Shown here piece after piece: positions 6,760-14,682 of a DNA stretch of 14,682 nucleotides. Every line of letters begins with the position of its first letter. Position 1 is the stretch's first letter. The position numbers and the translations under genes were made by a program. The notes under the pieces are model-generated. The model saw only the letters and a list, made by a program, of their open reading frames with translations. It was not told the DNA's origin and made no database searches. The stretch is from Capnocytophaga granulosa ATCC 51502 (GTDB lineage: Bacteria; Bacteroidota; Bacteroidia; Flavobacteriales; Flavobacteriaceae): contig NZ_KE150245.1 of NCBI RefSeq assembly GCF_000411115.1, forward strand, positions 1 through 14,682, written 5' to 3'.

Positions 6760-9700
6760 ACGACTGAGCTTTAATCGTAATGCTCGTGCACTGGCATTGG
6801 CTTTCGATTTAGAGAAGCAAAAGCGCACGCTTCTAAGCCAAGAAGAGCGAGAACTCTTACAACACTATTCAGGCTTCGGGGGATTGAAGTTTATCCTCAA
6901 TCCCCACCAGTCTGAAGCTGATTTAAAGTACTGGGCAAAAGCTGACCAAGTCTTTTGGCAAGATGTAAGGAGTCTGTATGCCCTTATTAGAGAACATTCC
7001 ACTGATGAAAGGCAATACCAAAACTATGTACAAAGCCTTAGAAATTCTGTGCTAACGGCTTTTTATACCCCAATGCGTCTTACCTCGGCTATCGCTTCAG
7101 CAATAAAGGAAACAGGCGTACCTCTGCAAACAATGTTAGAACCTTCGGCAGGAGGAGGCAATTTTATCCGTGCTTTTAAAGAAGAGCATCCTTCTCTTGT
7201 GGTTACTGCTTTTGAAAAGGACTTGCTCACAGGCAAAGTGCTCTCTCATCTTTACCCCGAGGAGCAAGTACATATCGATGGCTTCGAACAAATCAGCCCA
7301 CTGAAAAGAAACCAGTTTGATTTGGTAACCAGCAACATCCCTTTTTCCGATACCGCTGTCTTTGATTTGAGTTACTCTCGTAGTAGTGACCCTGCTAAGG
7401 TACAAGCCTCCCGTAGGGTGCATAACTACTTTTTCTTAAAGGGTTTGGATATGGTAAAGGAAGGGGGACTCCTTGCCTATATCACCTCTCAAGGGGTAGC
7501 CGATAGTCCTCAAAATGAGATTATTCGCCAAGCGATGCTCTCCAGTGCGCGTCTTGTCTCTGCCGTGCGCCTGCCTAACAACCTCTTTACCGATTACGCA
7601 GGTACCGAAGCAGGAAGCGATCTTATCATCCTTCAAAAAGACAGTCAAAGAGGCGCTTTAAACCCTATAGAAGAGCAGTTTTGCAATACAGCAAGGCTAC
7701 CACAAGGGATGCTACAAAACGAGTATCTTTCACAAAGAGAAAACGTTATTTGTACGGATGCTCTTGCAGGCACCAACCTATACGGACAGCCTGCGATGGT
7801 CTATACCCATAGTGAAGGAGTAGAAGGTATTGCCAAGGAGGTAAAAGAAAGAATCCTAAACGATTTTAAAGCACATTATCTATCGCCTGAAACAGCACAA
7901 CAAAGCCAAACAACACAAATTAAGCTACAAGAGGTTAATTCACAAAAAATTGAGATAAAGGAAATTGAGGTAAAAAAGGTTGAACGGCAAGAATTTATTG
8001 AAATTGAAAGCAAAATCAACGAGCCTTCCTTTGTTATTTCCAATGCTAATCTCACCTCTAAAGAGTCAAAAGAAATTAAGAATCAAAAAGTTGAACCCAA
8101 AGTCGTTCAGCTAAGTCTCTTTGATTTCCTATCAGAGCAGGAAGCCACCGCTACTTTAGCGAGCCCTCCCAACATTTCAGCTAAAACAGTCCCTACTATA
8201 CCCATAGGAGCTAAAAAGAAAACAAAGAAGAAAACAACTACCTCTCAATTAGGGAATGCTCAAAAGTTGGACTTGTTTTCTTTTACTTATCCTGTCAATC
8301 AAGGGAATGAAATAGAGGTGCTTTCAAAAGCTTCTCCTGCTTTGAATTACACGCCTCCTGCGGTATCATTACTAAAAGAACCTGTACCTTTTGAGGGAGA
8401 ATATTTACCTCATTTCAGAGAAGATACTTTGGTAGTACAAGCCGATACAGTGGGCTTTTTGCAAGATCTCAATAAGAACAAAACAGCTGCTACCTTTGTG
8501 CCTCTTGCGCTTTCTTCTTTGGAAAGACAAAAAGCCATTACCTATATCGCTCTGCGTGATGCTTATTCTGACTTGTACCATAAAGAGGCTACCACCTATA
8601 CCCCTTATCCTACGGAAAGAGAAAATCTTAATGCCCTTTACGATACTTTTGTCAAGAACTATGGTCGGCTAAATAGTGCTGATAATATCAAGCTAATAAA
8701 AACCGATGCCTCAGGCGCTGAAATTCCTTACTTAGAGCGTATCAAAAATGGTGTTTATCAAAAAGCAGATATCTTTCACAAGCCTGTGGTATTCTCTCTG
8801 AGGAAGAATGAAAACATTTCTGCTGAAGAGGCACTACTCACTTCTTTAAGTGAATTGGGGCGGGTGGATATTCCCTACATAGCTGAGCTTTCTAACACCA
8901 ATGAGGAAGAAGTCAAAGCGCAGTTACAGGGCAAACTCTTTTACAATCCTATAGAAGACGAATACCAAATTACTCAAAAGTGGCAAGCAGGGGATGTCTT
9001 TACTAAAATCAAAGCCGTAGAAGCATATCAAAATACTCACCCTGAACATCCTAAACAATCAGAAATTGAGCACGCTTTAGAGGGACTCAGGCAGGTAATT
9101 CCTACCCCTATTCCTTTTGAAGAGTTGGATTTTAACTTGGGCGAGCGTTGGATCTCCCCACAAATCTATAGTGATTTTGCCTCTTCGCTTTTCGATACCA
9201 AGGTAGGTGTGCAATACAGTGCTCAAACCGATGAGTTTTCAGTGGAATGCCGACAAAAGAACTTACATATCTGGGAGAAATACGCTGTAAAAAGTGAGAG
9301 CAGAACCTACGATGGTATTGCCCTCTTCAAAAACGCCTTGGTAAATACCACCCCTGATATTACCAAGAAAATAAAGATAGACGACAAGGAAGTCAAGGTG
9401 CGCGATATGGAGGCAATTCAACTGGCAAACAGCAAGATTGATGAAATACGCAATGCTTTCCCTCTGTGGCTCTTAGAGCAGAGTCAGGAGTTTAAAGACC
9501 GCTTGGCTGAGCAGTATAATCAGTCTTTTAACTGTTTTGTACGTCCGCAGTACGATGGTTCTTTTCAGTCTTTCCCTGGACTTGATAGAGAGAGTTTAGG
9601 CATAGAGGATTTGTATGATAGTCAGAAAGATGCTATTTGGATGATAAAGCTCAACAATGGTGCGATTTGCGACCACGAGGTAGGAGCTGGTAAAACCCTT

Positions 9701-12289
9701 ATTATGTGCTGTGCTGCTCAAGAAATGAAACGCTTAGGATTAGCGCACAAACCGATGATTATAGGGCTTAAAGCCAATGTACACGAAATAGCCGAGACCT
9801 ATCGCCGTGCCTATCCTTTTGCTAAAATCCTTTACCCTGGCAAGGAGGATTTTACCCCTCAAAAGCGTTTGCGTATCTTTGGAGACATCAAAAACAATGA
9901 TTGGGATTGCGTGATTCTCACCCACGACCAGTTTAAGATGATACCGCAATCCCCCGAGGTGCAACAGAGCATTTTGCAAGAAGAACTCCAAGATGTTGAA
10001 GAGAGTCTTTGGCAGTTGGAAAAACAAGGTAGTGAAGTCTCTCGTGCGATGATTAAAGGAATGTACAAGCGTAAAGAAAACCTAGAAGTAAAGCTCAAAA
10101 CCTTAGAACACGACATCAATGAGCGCACCGATGATACAGTAGATTTTAAGATGATGGGCATTGACCATCTACTAGTAGATGAAAGCCATAAGTTCAAGAA
10201 CTTAATGTTCAATACAAGGCACGATAGAGTGGCGGGATTGGGAAACTCACAAGGCAGTCAAAAAGCCCTCAACCTGCTTTTTGCCTTGCGAACTATTCAA
10301 GAGCGCACTGGCAAGGATATGGGGGCTACTTTTCTATCTGGGACTACTATTTCCAATTCACTTACTGAGCTTTATTTGCTCTTTAAGTACCTGCGTCCTC
10401 AAGCCTTAGAAAAGCAACAAATTCACTGTTTCGATGCGTGGGCAGCAATCTATGCCCGCAAGACCACCGATTACGAATTTTCAGTGGCTAACAACATTGT
10501 GCAGAAAGAACGCTTCCGCTACTTTATCAAAGTACCCGAATTAGCGCAGTTTTATGCCGAAATAACCGATTATAGAACCGCAAAGGATGTTGGGATAGAC
10601 AGACCCGAAAAGAACGAAATTTTACACAATATACCCCCTACACCCGATCAAGAGGTATTTATTCAAAAACTAATGGAGTTTGCCAAAACGGGTAATGCAA
10701 CCCTCTTGGGACGTGCACCACTATCCGAGTCCGAGGAAAAAGCCAAAATGCTTATTGCAACTGATTATGCCCGTAAAATGTCTTTAGATATGCGAATGAT
10801 CTCTGATAAGTATGAAGATCATCCTGATAACAAAGCCTCTCATTGTGCGATGAAAATCAATGAATATTACCAAAAATACAAAGCACAGAAAGGCACTCAG
10901 TTTGTCTTTTCTGATTTGGGTACTTACAAGCCCAACGAATGGAATCCCTACACTGAAATCAAACGCAAATTGGTAGAAGACTACGGCATTCCTGCTCACG
11001 AAATCCGTTTTATCCAAGAGGCTAAAAACGATAAAATGCGCAAACAACTCATCAGCGACACCAACGAAGGAAAGATACGGGTACTCTTTGGATCTACCGA
11101 TATGCTTGGCACAGGGGTTAATGCACAGAAAAAAGCCGTTGCTGTACATCACTTAGATACCCCTTGGCGACCCAGTGACCTACAACAAAGGGACGGACGT
11201 GCCATTCGTAAAGGCAATGAAGTGGCTAAATATTTTGCTGATAATAAGGTGGATGTAATTATCTATGCTGTTGAAAAGTCTTTGGACTCATACAAGTTCA
11301 ATCTACTATTTAATAAACAACTCTTTATCGACCAACTTAAAAACAATAAGCTGGGCAAACGAACCATTGATGAGGGTGCTATGGACGAAAAGTCGGGAAT
11401 GAACTATTCTGAATATGTGGCTATCCTCTCAGGAAATACCGATTTACTCGAAAAAGCGAAGTTGGAAAAGAAGATTGGGGCTTTAGAGAGTGAAAAACAA
11501 ACGTTCTTACGCTCTAAATATACCTCTAAAAACCGTTTAGATAACCTCTGTAGCGATTTGAAAGCCCTACAAGATCGCTTGTATCGTTTTCAGACGGATT
11601 GGCAAAACTTTTCAGATAAAGCGGTGCGCCGAGAAGATGGCTCGGTAGTCAATGCATTGCGTTTGGATGGCTTAGACGAAAAGAGCAGTGTAAAGCAGTT
11701 AGCACAGAAGTTACAGGACTATGTCCAAAACGCCCGTACCAAAGGCGAATATCAAGAAATAGGAAGTATCTATGGTTTTCAGATATTAGTAAAGACCGAA
11801 GTCTCCAAAAAAGACGAACTTGACCTAAAAGAAAACCGCTTTTTTGTACAAGGAGAAGGTGGTATCAAGTACACCTATAACAACGGACGATTGGCAAGTG
11901 ACCCTAACTTGGCTGTGATGAATTTTGTCAATGCCATTGAGAAAATCCCTGCAATGATGGAAAAGGAAGAAAAAGAGATTGCCCTTATCCAAAAGGACAT
12001 TCCTCTTCTAAAGGAAATCATCGAGAAAGTATGGGGTAAAGAAACACAGCTCTCCGAGCTTAAAACTGAGCTCTCAGCCCTTGATAGGAAAATACAACTT
12101 TCACTCTCCTTTGATACTCCACAAGAGGCTCAAGAAGGAGCCGAAAAACAAGAGGTACAAGAGGCAGAAGAACTCAATAAAGAGCTATCACAAGAGAGTC
12201 AAAAAAGCGAAACTCAAGAAGTCCCAACTCCCACGAAGGAGTTTGTAAGAGAGACTCTTAACAGAAACTCACGAGGGTTTAAAATGTAG
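6746..12289 (+). CDS. Giant N6-adenine DNA methyltransferase/SF2 helicase fusion
   Basis: An 1847-residue protein with two enzymatic parts. Residues about 60-330 are an N6-methyltransferase: motif [12 protein letters not shown] (near 131) binds S-adenosylmethionine, and the catalytic motif IV is SNIPF (196-200), the variant usual in this family in place of NPPY. Residues about 380-540 are a Lys/Glu/Ser/Thr-rich linker. Residues about 590-950 are a conserved region without a known motif ([18 protein letters not shown]). The SF2/SNF2-like helicase covers about 960-1530: GAGKT (980-984), DESH (1145-1148), SGTT (from 1198), [14 protein letters not shown], and [11 protein letters not shown] (1480-1490). 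The last 300 residues are coiled coil and end in a Gln/Glu-rich tail. The layout recalls P1 DarB and other element-borne methylase-helicases, some of which protect incoming DNA from restriction. No nuclease motif was seen. It is the last gene of the operon, followed by a terminator. Confidence 0.9.
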   Translation: MAYLKRLSFNRNARALALAFDLEKQKRTLLSQEERELLQHYSGFGGLKFILNPHQSEADLKYWAKADQVFWQDVRSLYALIREHSTDERQYQNYVQSLRNSVLTAFYTPMRLTSAIASAIKETGVPLQTMLEPSAGGGNFIRAFKEEHPSLVVTAFEKDLLTGKVLSHLYPEEQVHIDGFEQISPLKRNQFDLVTSNIPFSDTAVFDLSYSRSSDPAKVQASRRVHNYFFLKGLDMVKEGGLLAYITSQGVADSPQNEIIRQAMLSSARLVSAVRLPNNLFTDYAGTEAGSDLIILQKDSQRGALNPIEEQFCNTARLPQGMLQNEYLSQRENVICTDALAGTNLYGQPAMVYTHSEGVEGIAKEVKERILNDFKAHYLSPETAQQSQTTQIKLQEVNSQKIEIKEIEVKKVERQEFIEIESKINEPSFVISNANLTSKESKEIKNQKVEPKVVQLSLFDFLSEQEATATLASPPNISAKTVPTIPIGAKKKTKKKTTTSQLGNAQKLDLFSFTYPVNQGNEIEVLSKASPALNYTPPAVSLLKEPVPFEGEYLPHFREDTLVVQADTVGFLQDLNKNKTAATFVPLALSSLERQKAITYIALRDAYSDLYHKEATTYTPYPTERENLNALYDTFVKNYGRLNSADNIKLIKTDASGAEIPYLERIKNGVYQKADIFHKPVVFSLRKNENISAEEALLTSLSELGRVDIPYIAELSNTNEEEVKAQLQGKLFYNPIEDEYQITQKWQAGDVFTKIKAVEAYQNTHPEHPKQSEIEHALEGLRQVIPTPIPFEELDFNLGERWISPQIYSDFASSLFDTKVGVQYSAQTDEFSVECRQKNLHIWEKYAVKSESRTYDGIALFKNALVNTTPDITKKIKIDDKEVKVRDMEAIQLANSKIDEIRNAFPLWLLEQSQEFKDRLAEQYNQSFNCFVRPQYDGSFQSFPGLDRESLGIEDLYDSQKDAIWMIKLNNGAICDHEVGAGKTLIMCCAAQEMKRLGLAHKPMIIGLKANVHEIAETYRRAYPFAKILYPGKEDFTPQKRLRIFGDIKNNDWDCVILTHDQFKMIPQSPEVQQSILQEELQDVEESLWQLEKQGSEVSRAMIKGMYKRKENLEVKLKTLEHDINERTDDTVDFKMMGIDHLLVDESHKFKNLMFNTRHDRVAGLGNSQGSQKALNLLFALRTIQERTGKDMGATFLSGTTISNSLTELYLLFKYLRPQALEKQQIHCFDAWAAIYARKTTDYEFSVANNIVQKERFRYFIKVPELAQFYAEITDYRTAKDVGIDRPEKNEILHNIPPTPDQEVFIQKLMEFAKTGNATLLGRAPLSESEEKAKMLIATDYARKMSLDMRMISDKYEDHPDNKASHCAMKINEYYQKYKAQKGTQFVFSDLGTYKPNEWNPYTEIKRKLVEDYGIPAHEIRFIQEAKNDKMRKQLISDTNEGKIRVLFGSTDMLGTGVNAQKKAVAVHHLDTPWRPSDLQQRDGRAIRKGNEVAKYFADNKVDVIIYAVEKSLDSYKFNLLFNKQLFIDQLKNNKLGKRTIDEGAMDEKSGMNYSEYVAILSGNTDLLEKAKLEKKIGALESEKQTFLRSKYTSKNRLDNLCSDLKALQDRLYRFQTDWQNFSDKAVRREDGSVVNALRLDGLDEKSSVKQLAQKLQDYVQNARTKGEYQEIGSIYGFQILVKTEVSKKDELDLKENRFFVQGEGGIKYTYNNGRLASDPNLAVMNFVNAIEKIPAMMEKEEKEIALIQKDIPLLKEIIEKVWGKETQLSELKTELSALDRKIQLSLSFDTPQEAQEGAEKQEVQEAEELNKELSQESQKSETQEVPTPTKEFVRETLNRNSRGFKM

Positions 12290-12326
12290 CATTTATTCCT
12301 TAAAGAACCTGTATATCTCCATTTTG

Positions 12327-12368
12327 AAAATCAGCAGAACTGATGTTTTGCTGGTTTTCTTTGTTTTT
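12327..12368 (+). terminator. Intrinsic terminator of the methylase operon
   Basis: A 10-bp stem, AAAATCAGCA (12327-12336) with TGCTGGTTTT (12349-12358, one G-U pair), has a 12-base loop and is followed by a T-rich tail CTTTGTTTTT (12359-12368). It starts 37 bases after the methylase stop. An alternative inner hairpin ATCAG/CTGAT is also possible. The miniature element begins directly after the T tail. Confidence 0.65.
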
Positions 12369-12376
12369 AAACGTGT

Positions 12377-12670
12377 TTAAACTTTTTTGAGGAACTTGGA
12401 GATAAACCCTAATAAAAGCATTCCAATCCAAGTTACATCAAGATACTCGTATCTCATTATCAAACCTTTATATCCGTCAAGCCAACCATTTGCTATCATT
12501 TGCCCTTTATTATCACACAAAAAAATGCTATTTGTGGTTACGGATTTTTTTCTTGCTTGATAGCCTGTAGATTCTCCTTTTTCAAAATAGCTCTCAATTG
12601 GAAGTTCTCTCCATTGTACCCCTGTTTTTAACCTCTTGAGAATCAAATAAAAATATTGAAGCCAAATCAA
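12377..12670 (-). pseudogene. Internally deleted IS5-family transposase remnant, copy 1
   Basis: A minus-strand frame of about 97 codons, from a TTG. It joins three pieces that are well separated in full-length IS5-family transposases: an N-terminal LKRLKTGVQWRELPIESYF, a central GYQARKKSVTTNSIFL segment, and a C-terminal WLDGYKGLIMRYEYLDVTWIG segment. The stretches that should hold the DDE catalytic residues are gone (D before the central GYQARKK, D between the central and C-terminal pieces, E just before WLDG), so no active transposase can be made. The reading frame remains open across both joins, which is odd for a decayed gene. Family recognition is from the conserved WRELP and RKK.TTN blocks. 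Confidence 0.7.
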
Positions 12671-12730
12671 AATTACTTTTAAATCCTCTTTTTCCTACCC
12701 ATAAAAAGGGAATAATTCAATTATTTATTG

Positions 12731-12738
12731 TATCTTTG
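12731..12738 (+). promoter_or_regulatory. Outward -7 promoter box in miniature element copy 1
   Basis: TATCTTTG matches the TAnnTTTG consensus and points out of the element toward the HEPN gene, whose ATG is 114 bases further on. No good TTG lies 17-23 bases upstream; that stretch is A/T-only apart from a GGG and a C. It is the only full -7 match on this strand between the operon terminator and the HEPN gene, so it is the best candidate promoter for that gene. The same box is kept in copy 2 at 14525. Confidence 0.45.
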
Positions 12739-12852
12739 CCCAAAGTTGCTGAATTTTGGTGTTCTTTTTTTTCAAACACAAAATTACTAATTTTCGGGAA
12801 CTTTTATTTTATTATAAGAAAAAGTTTAAACAGCTCCATAATAAAAAGTAAT

Positions 12853-14142
12853 ATGATAAATTGGATAAAAAATAAATTTCAGGATTCTCCTGATTGTAAA
12901 ATGTTATTTGGAGAAGCGATAAAATGTTATTCTATTGAGGCATATAGAGCCTCTCTACTACTTTCATATTTAGGTTTTTTAACTTATATAAAAGAAATGA
13001 TTATGAATAGTCAAAAGCCAAACAATATCAAAAATAGTAGATGGGATAACATAACTAAAGAACTCACTAATGAAAATAAATGGGAAGAAAGAATATTAAC
13101 TGAATTAAACAATTCAAAGTCCCCAATATTTAAGATTAATGATTCTATAAGAAGAGAAATTTTATGTTGGAAAGATAGAAGGAATGATTGTGCTCATTAC
13201 AAAGAATATGAAATAACCCATCAACACGTAGAAATGTTTTGGCTATTTTTAAAATCTAATCTTTCAAAGATTAGTATAGAAGGGAGTATGCAAAGTTTAT
13301 TGAGTAAATTTATTGTTTTTTTTGATAGGACTAAAACTCCTGCAAGTAAAGAACCTGATGAATTAATACGAGAGATTGAATATGCTGTAGAGATAAATGA
13401 TTTAAATATTTTTTTTGAGGAACTATGTAGATTGCCGTTATTTGGAAATGATACAACAATTCACAATATTTATTATAAAATATTTCAAATTTTTCAAGAA
13501 AATAACAGAATAACAAATGAATTAATACGTTTTATAAAAGAGAAAGGAGGAAATTACGACTTAAAATTTATTCTTAATTATCCTCAAGTAATTAATTATA
13601 TCCAATATACTCCTGAAGAAATTAGAGAAATATGGAATAGTCGTATTTGGATATTATCACATTATGAGTATAAAATTATAGTAATTCTTTTACAGAATGG
13701 GAAAGTACCATTCAATGAACAAGAAGAATTATTTAAACATATATTCAATAAATTTGACCAGAATGGATTCCATTTTTTAAATTTAAAAGAAAATGAAATT
13801 GAATTTCTACTACAAGGAGGTTCTTTTTTAGATGTCATATACAATGATTTTTTTAAAGAAGGAAAGATATTTAACACATATTCTAATTTCAAACATATAA
13901 ATGCAAAGGCTGAATTAATAACCCTTTTATTTTCTAAAAGAGAAATAGATAAATATATGATGGAGGGGTTAAAAAAGATGAGGGAAAATAATATCTCTCC
14001 TGATTGGTTAAGAGACTCTTTAACTAGACTACTGAATGACAATGAGAATATTAGAAATAAGTTTATTGAGATAGGAAATGAAGTTGGTTGTGATGTTTCT
14101 TTTTATACATATTTTAATATTGATGCTTCTAAATTTATGTAG
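12853..14142 (+). CDS. HEPN-domain protein, candidate defence ribonuclease
   Basis: A 429-residue protein from the ATG at 12853. The frame is open back to a TTG at 12736, but those 39 residues are encoded by the miniature element and the same peptide (PKVAEFWC) recurs in copy 2, so the ATG is preferred. Residues about 15-165 look like a HEPN domain: a helix AIKCYSIEAYRASLLLSYLGF, and the RNase signature R-N-D-C-A-H at Arg110-His115 (bases 13180-13197) inside CWKDRRNDCAHYKEYE. HEPN domains with this Rx4H motif form dimeric metal-independent RNases in toxin-antitoxin and abortive-infection systems. Residues 190-429 are mostly helical, with no motif I recognise; they may sense a trigger. The gene is far more AT-rich than the backbone genes and lies alone between two miniature elements. 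No partner antitoxin is visible. HEPN is likely; defence is inferred. Confidence 0.7.
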   Translation: MINWIKNKFQDSPDCKMLFGEAIKCYSIEAYRASLLLSYLGFLTYIKEMIMNSQKPNNIKNSRWDNITKELTNENKWEERILTELNNSKSPIFKINDSIRREILCWKDRRNDCAHYKEYEITHQHVEMFWLFLKSNLSKISIEGSMQSLLSKFIVFFDRTKTPASKEPDELIREIEYAVEINDLNIFFEELCRLPLFGNDTTIHNIYYKIFQIFQENNRITNELIRFIKEKGGNYDLKFILNYPQVINYIQYTPEEIREIWNSRIWILSHYEYKIIVILLQNGKVPFNEQEELFKHIFNKFDQNGFHFLNLKENEIEFLLQGGSFLDVIYNDFFKEGKIFNTYSNFKHINAKAELITLLFSKREIDKYMMEGLKKMRENNISPDWLRDSLTRLLNDNENIRNKFIEIGNEVGCDVSFYTYFNIDASKFM

Positions 14143-14171
14143 GATATTTTCTCTCTTTTAGATAAACGTGT

Positions 14172-14459
14172 TTAAACTTTTTTGAGGAACTTGGAGATAA
14201 ACCCTAATAAAAGCATTCCAATCCAAGTTACATCAAGATACTCGTATCTCATTATCAAACCTTTATATCCGTCAAGCCAACCATTTGCTATCATTTGCCC
14301 TTTATTATCACACAAAAAAATGCTATTTGTGGTTACGGATTTTTTTCTTGCTTGATAGCTTGTAGATTCTCCTTTTTCAAAATAGCTCTCAATTGGAAGT
14401 TCTCTCCATTGTACCCCTGTTTTTAACCTCTTGAGAATCAATAAAAATATTGAAGCCAA
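14172..14459 (-). pseudogene. Internally deleted IS5-family transposase remnant, copy 2
   Basis: The same three-piece transposase remnant as in copy 1, with identical internal joins and one residue change (Ser for Gly before YQARKK). A one-base deletion in the A-run near 14441 shifts the extreme N-terminal frame relative to copy 1, so the two predicted N-termini differ (LASIFLLILKR here). All catalytic positions are absent. Confidence 0.7.
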
Positions 14460-14524
14460 ATCAAAATTACTTTTAAATTCTCTTTTTCCTACACTTAAAA
14501 AGGGAATAATTCAATTATTTATTG

Positions 14525-14532
14525 TATCTTTG
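14525..14532 (+). promoter_or_regulatory. Outward -7 promoter box in miniature element copy 2
   Basis: TATCTTTG, the same box as at 12731 in copy 1, oriented toward the right end of the window. It could add transcription into whatever lies beyond 14682. No clear -33 element precedes it. Confidence 0.35.
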
Positions 14533-14629
14533 CCCAAAGTTGCTGAATTTTGGTGTTTTTTCTCAAACACAAAATTACTAATTTTTGGGAACTTTTATTT
14601 CTCTAAAAAAGTTTAAACAGCTTCATAGC

Positions 14630-14637
14630 TAACTTTG
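14630..14637 (+). promoter_or_regulatory. Possible promoter for the next gene
   Basis: TAACTTTG is a full match to the -7 consensus, five bases beyond the end of miniature element copy 2. A possible start codon, ATG at 14677 (followed by AGT at the window end), lies 39 bases downstream in a typical A-rich leader. The region 17-23 bases upstream is the element end and has no TTG, so if this promoter is real the insertion may have replaced its -33 element. Confidence 0.4.
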
Positions 14638-14682
14638 CGCAAAAAATATTAGTGTAAGTAAAAAAATAACTATATTATGAGT

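Larger units (their letters stand above)
12371..12838 (-). mobile_element. Miniature IS5-type element, copy 1
   Basis: A 468-bp non-autonomous element. Its ends carry inverted GTTTAAAC followed inward by a T run (12375-12388 on the left; AAAAAGTTTAAAC at 12819-12831 on the right). The sequence TAA flanks both ends (12368-12370 and 12839-12841), consistent with a short TA/TAA target duplication as made by IS427-like IS5-family elements, although 3 bp in AT-rich DNA is weak proof. Inside, on the minus strand, is an internally deleted transposase frame; its stop codon TAA lies within the left GTTTAAAC. A minus-strand TAATTTTG at 12779-12786 could be the old transposase promoter. Copy 2 begins at 14166 in the same orientation and is nearly identical, with most differences near the right end. 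Boundaries are good to a few bases. Confidence 0.75.
14166..14625 (-). mobile_element. Miniature IS5-type element, copy 2
   Basis: A 460-bp second copy in direct orientation to copy 1. Its GTTTAAAC ends are at 14170-14177 and 14611-14618. It starts 23 bases after the stop of the HEPN gene. The left half differs from copy 1 by almost nothing (one C/T in about 270 bases); the right third has several small indels and substitutions. Flanks are TAA on the left (14163-14165) and TAG on the right (14626-14628), so at most TA is duplicated. Like copy 1 it can only move if a full-length transposase is supplied from elsewhere in the cell. Confidence 0.75.

Noticed and set aside
9740..10212. Long minus-strand reading frames opposite the helicase domain, and similar ones at 2372-2786, 10784-11152 and 13662-14042
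   Set aside because: They lie antisense to well-supported genes, overlap conserved motifs and show no recognisable protein pattern.
12736..12852. N-terminal extension of the HEPN protein from a TTG at 12736
   Set aside because: These 39 codons lie mostly in the miniature element and the same peptide is encoded in copy 2 at 14431-14616, where no HEPN gene follows. The ATG at 12853 is the better start.
14431..14616. Plus-strand reading frame of 61 codons inside element copy 2
   Set aside because: It is the counterpart of the false extension in copy 1 and overlaps transposase remnant and inverted repeat sequence; no gene-like features.
12371..14625. Site-specific recombination cassette such as an integron unit
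   Set aside because: The flanking repeats are transposase remnants with inverted ends; no integron-type attC fold or integrase was seen.

Overview
The window looks like part of an integrative conjugative element, or a related large mobile island, from a member of the Bacteroidota. A flavobacterium such as Capnocytophaga would fit, but the genus is a guess. The evidence is the gene set (RepA-like ATPase, small HTH protein, DUF3945/DUF4099 protein, topoisomerase III, DUF1896 protein, giant N6-methylase/helicase), A-rich leaders instead of Shine-Dalgarno sites, and promoters of the Bacteroidota type (TTG, about 19 bases, TAnnTTTG). All backbone genes lie on the + strand.

Bases 1-5206 carry an ATPase gene cut off by the window edge, a HTH protein, a DUF3945-type protein with a 27-bp tandem repeat, and topoisomerase III (topB). 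The order small HTH, orf3-like, topoisomerase resembles the xis2c/xis2d-orf3-exc excision operon of CTnDOT, so this block probably supports excision or DNA processing of the element. Bases 5207-12368 form a second unit. It has a good promoter with a repeated operator-like motif, an AbiEi-like regulator with no visible AbiEii toxin, DUF1896, and an 1847-residue methyltransferase-helicase whose start overlaps the DUF1896 stop. A likely intrinsic terminator closes it.

Bases 12369-14628 are an accessory insert. Two nearly identical direct copies (about 460-468 bp) of a miniature IS5-type element flank a single AT-rich gene. Both copies have GTTTAAAC-centred inverted ends and the same internally deleted transposase. 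The gene between them encodes a 429-residue protein with a HEPN ribonuclease signature (R-N-D-C-A-H). Its ATG lies only 14 bases from the end of the first miniature element, so its promoter is probably inside that element; a TATCTTTG box pointing at the gene is present there. I read this as a candidate defence gene (HEPN toxin-like nuclease) in a miniature-element-bounded cassette, placed between the terminator of the methylase operon and the promoter of the next gene, which may start at 14677.

The cassette is the most interesting part of the window. Other points of note are the orphan AbiEi with its 11-bp-spaced operator motif, and a C-terminal repeat type shared by the DUF3945 protein and the adjacent topoisomerase. 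No tRNA, rRNA, CRISPR array, integrase or complete transposase was seen.
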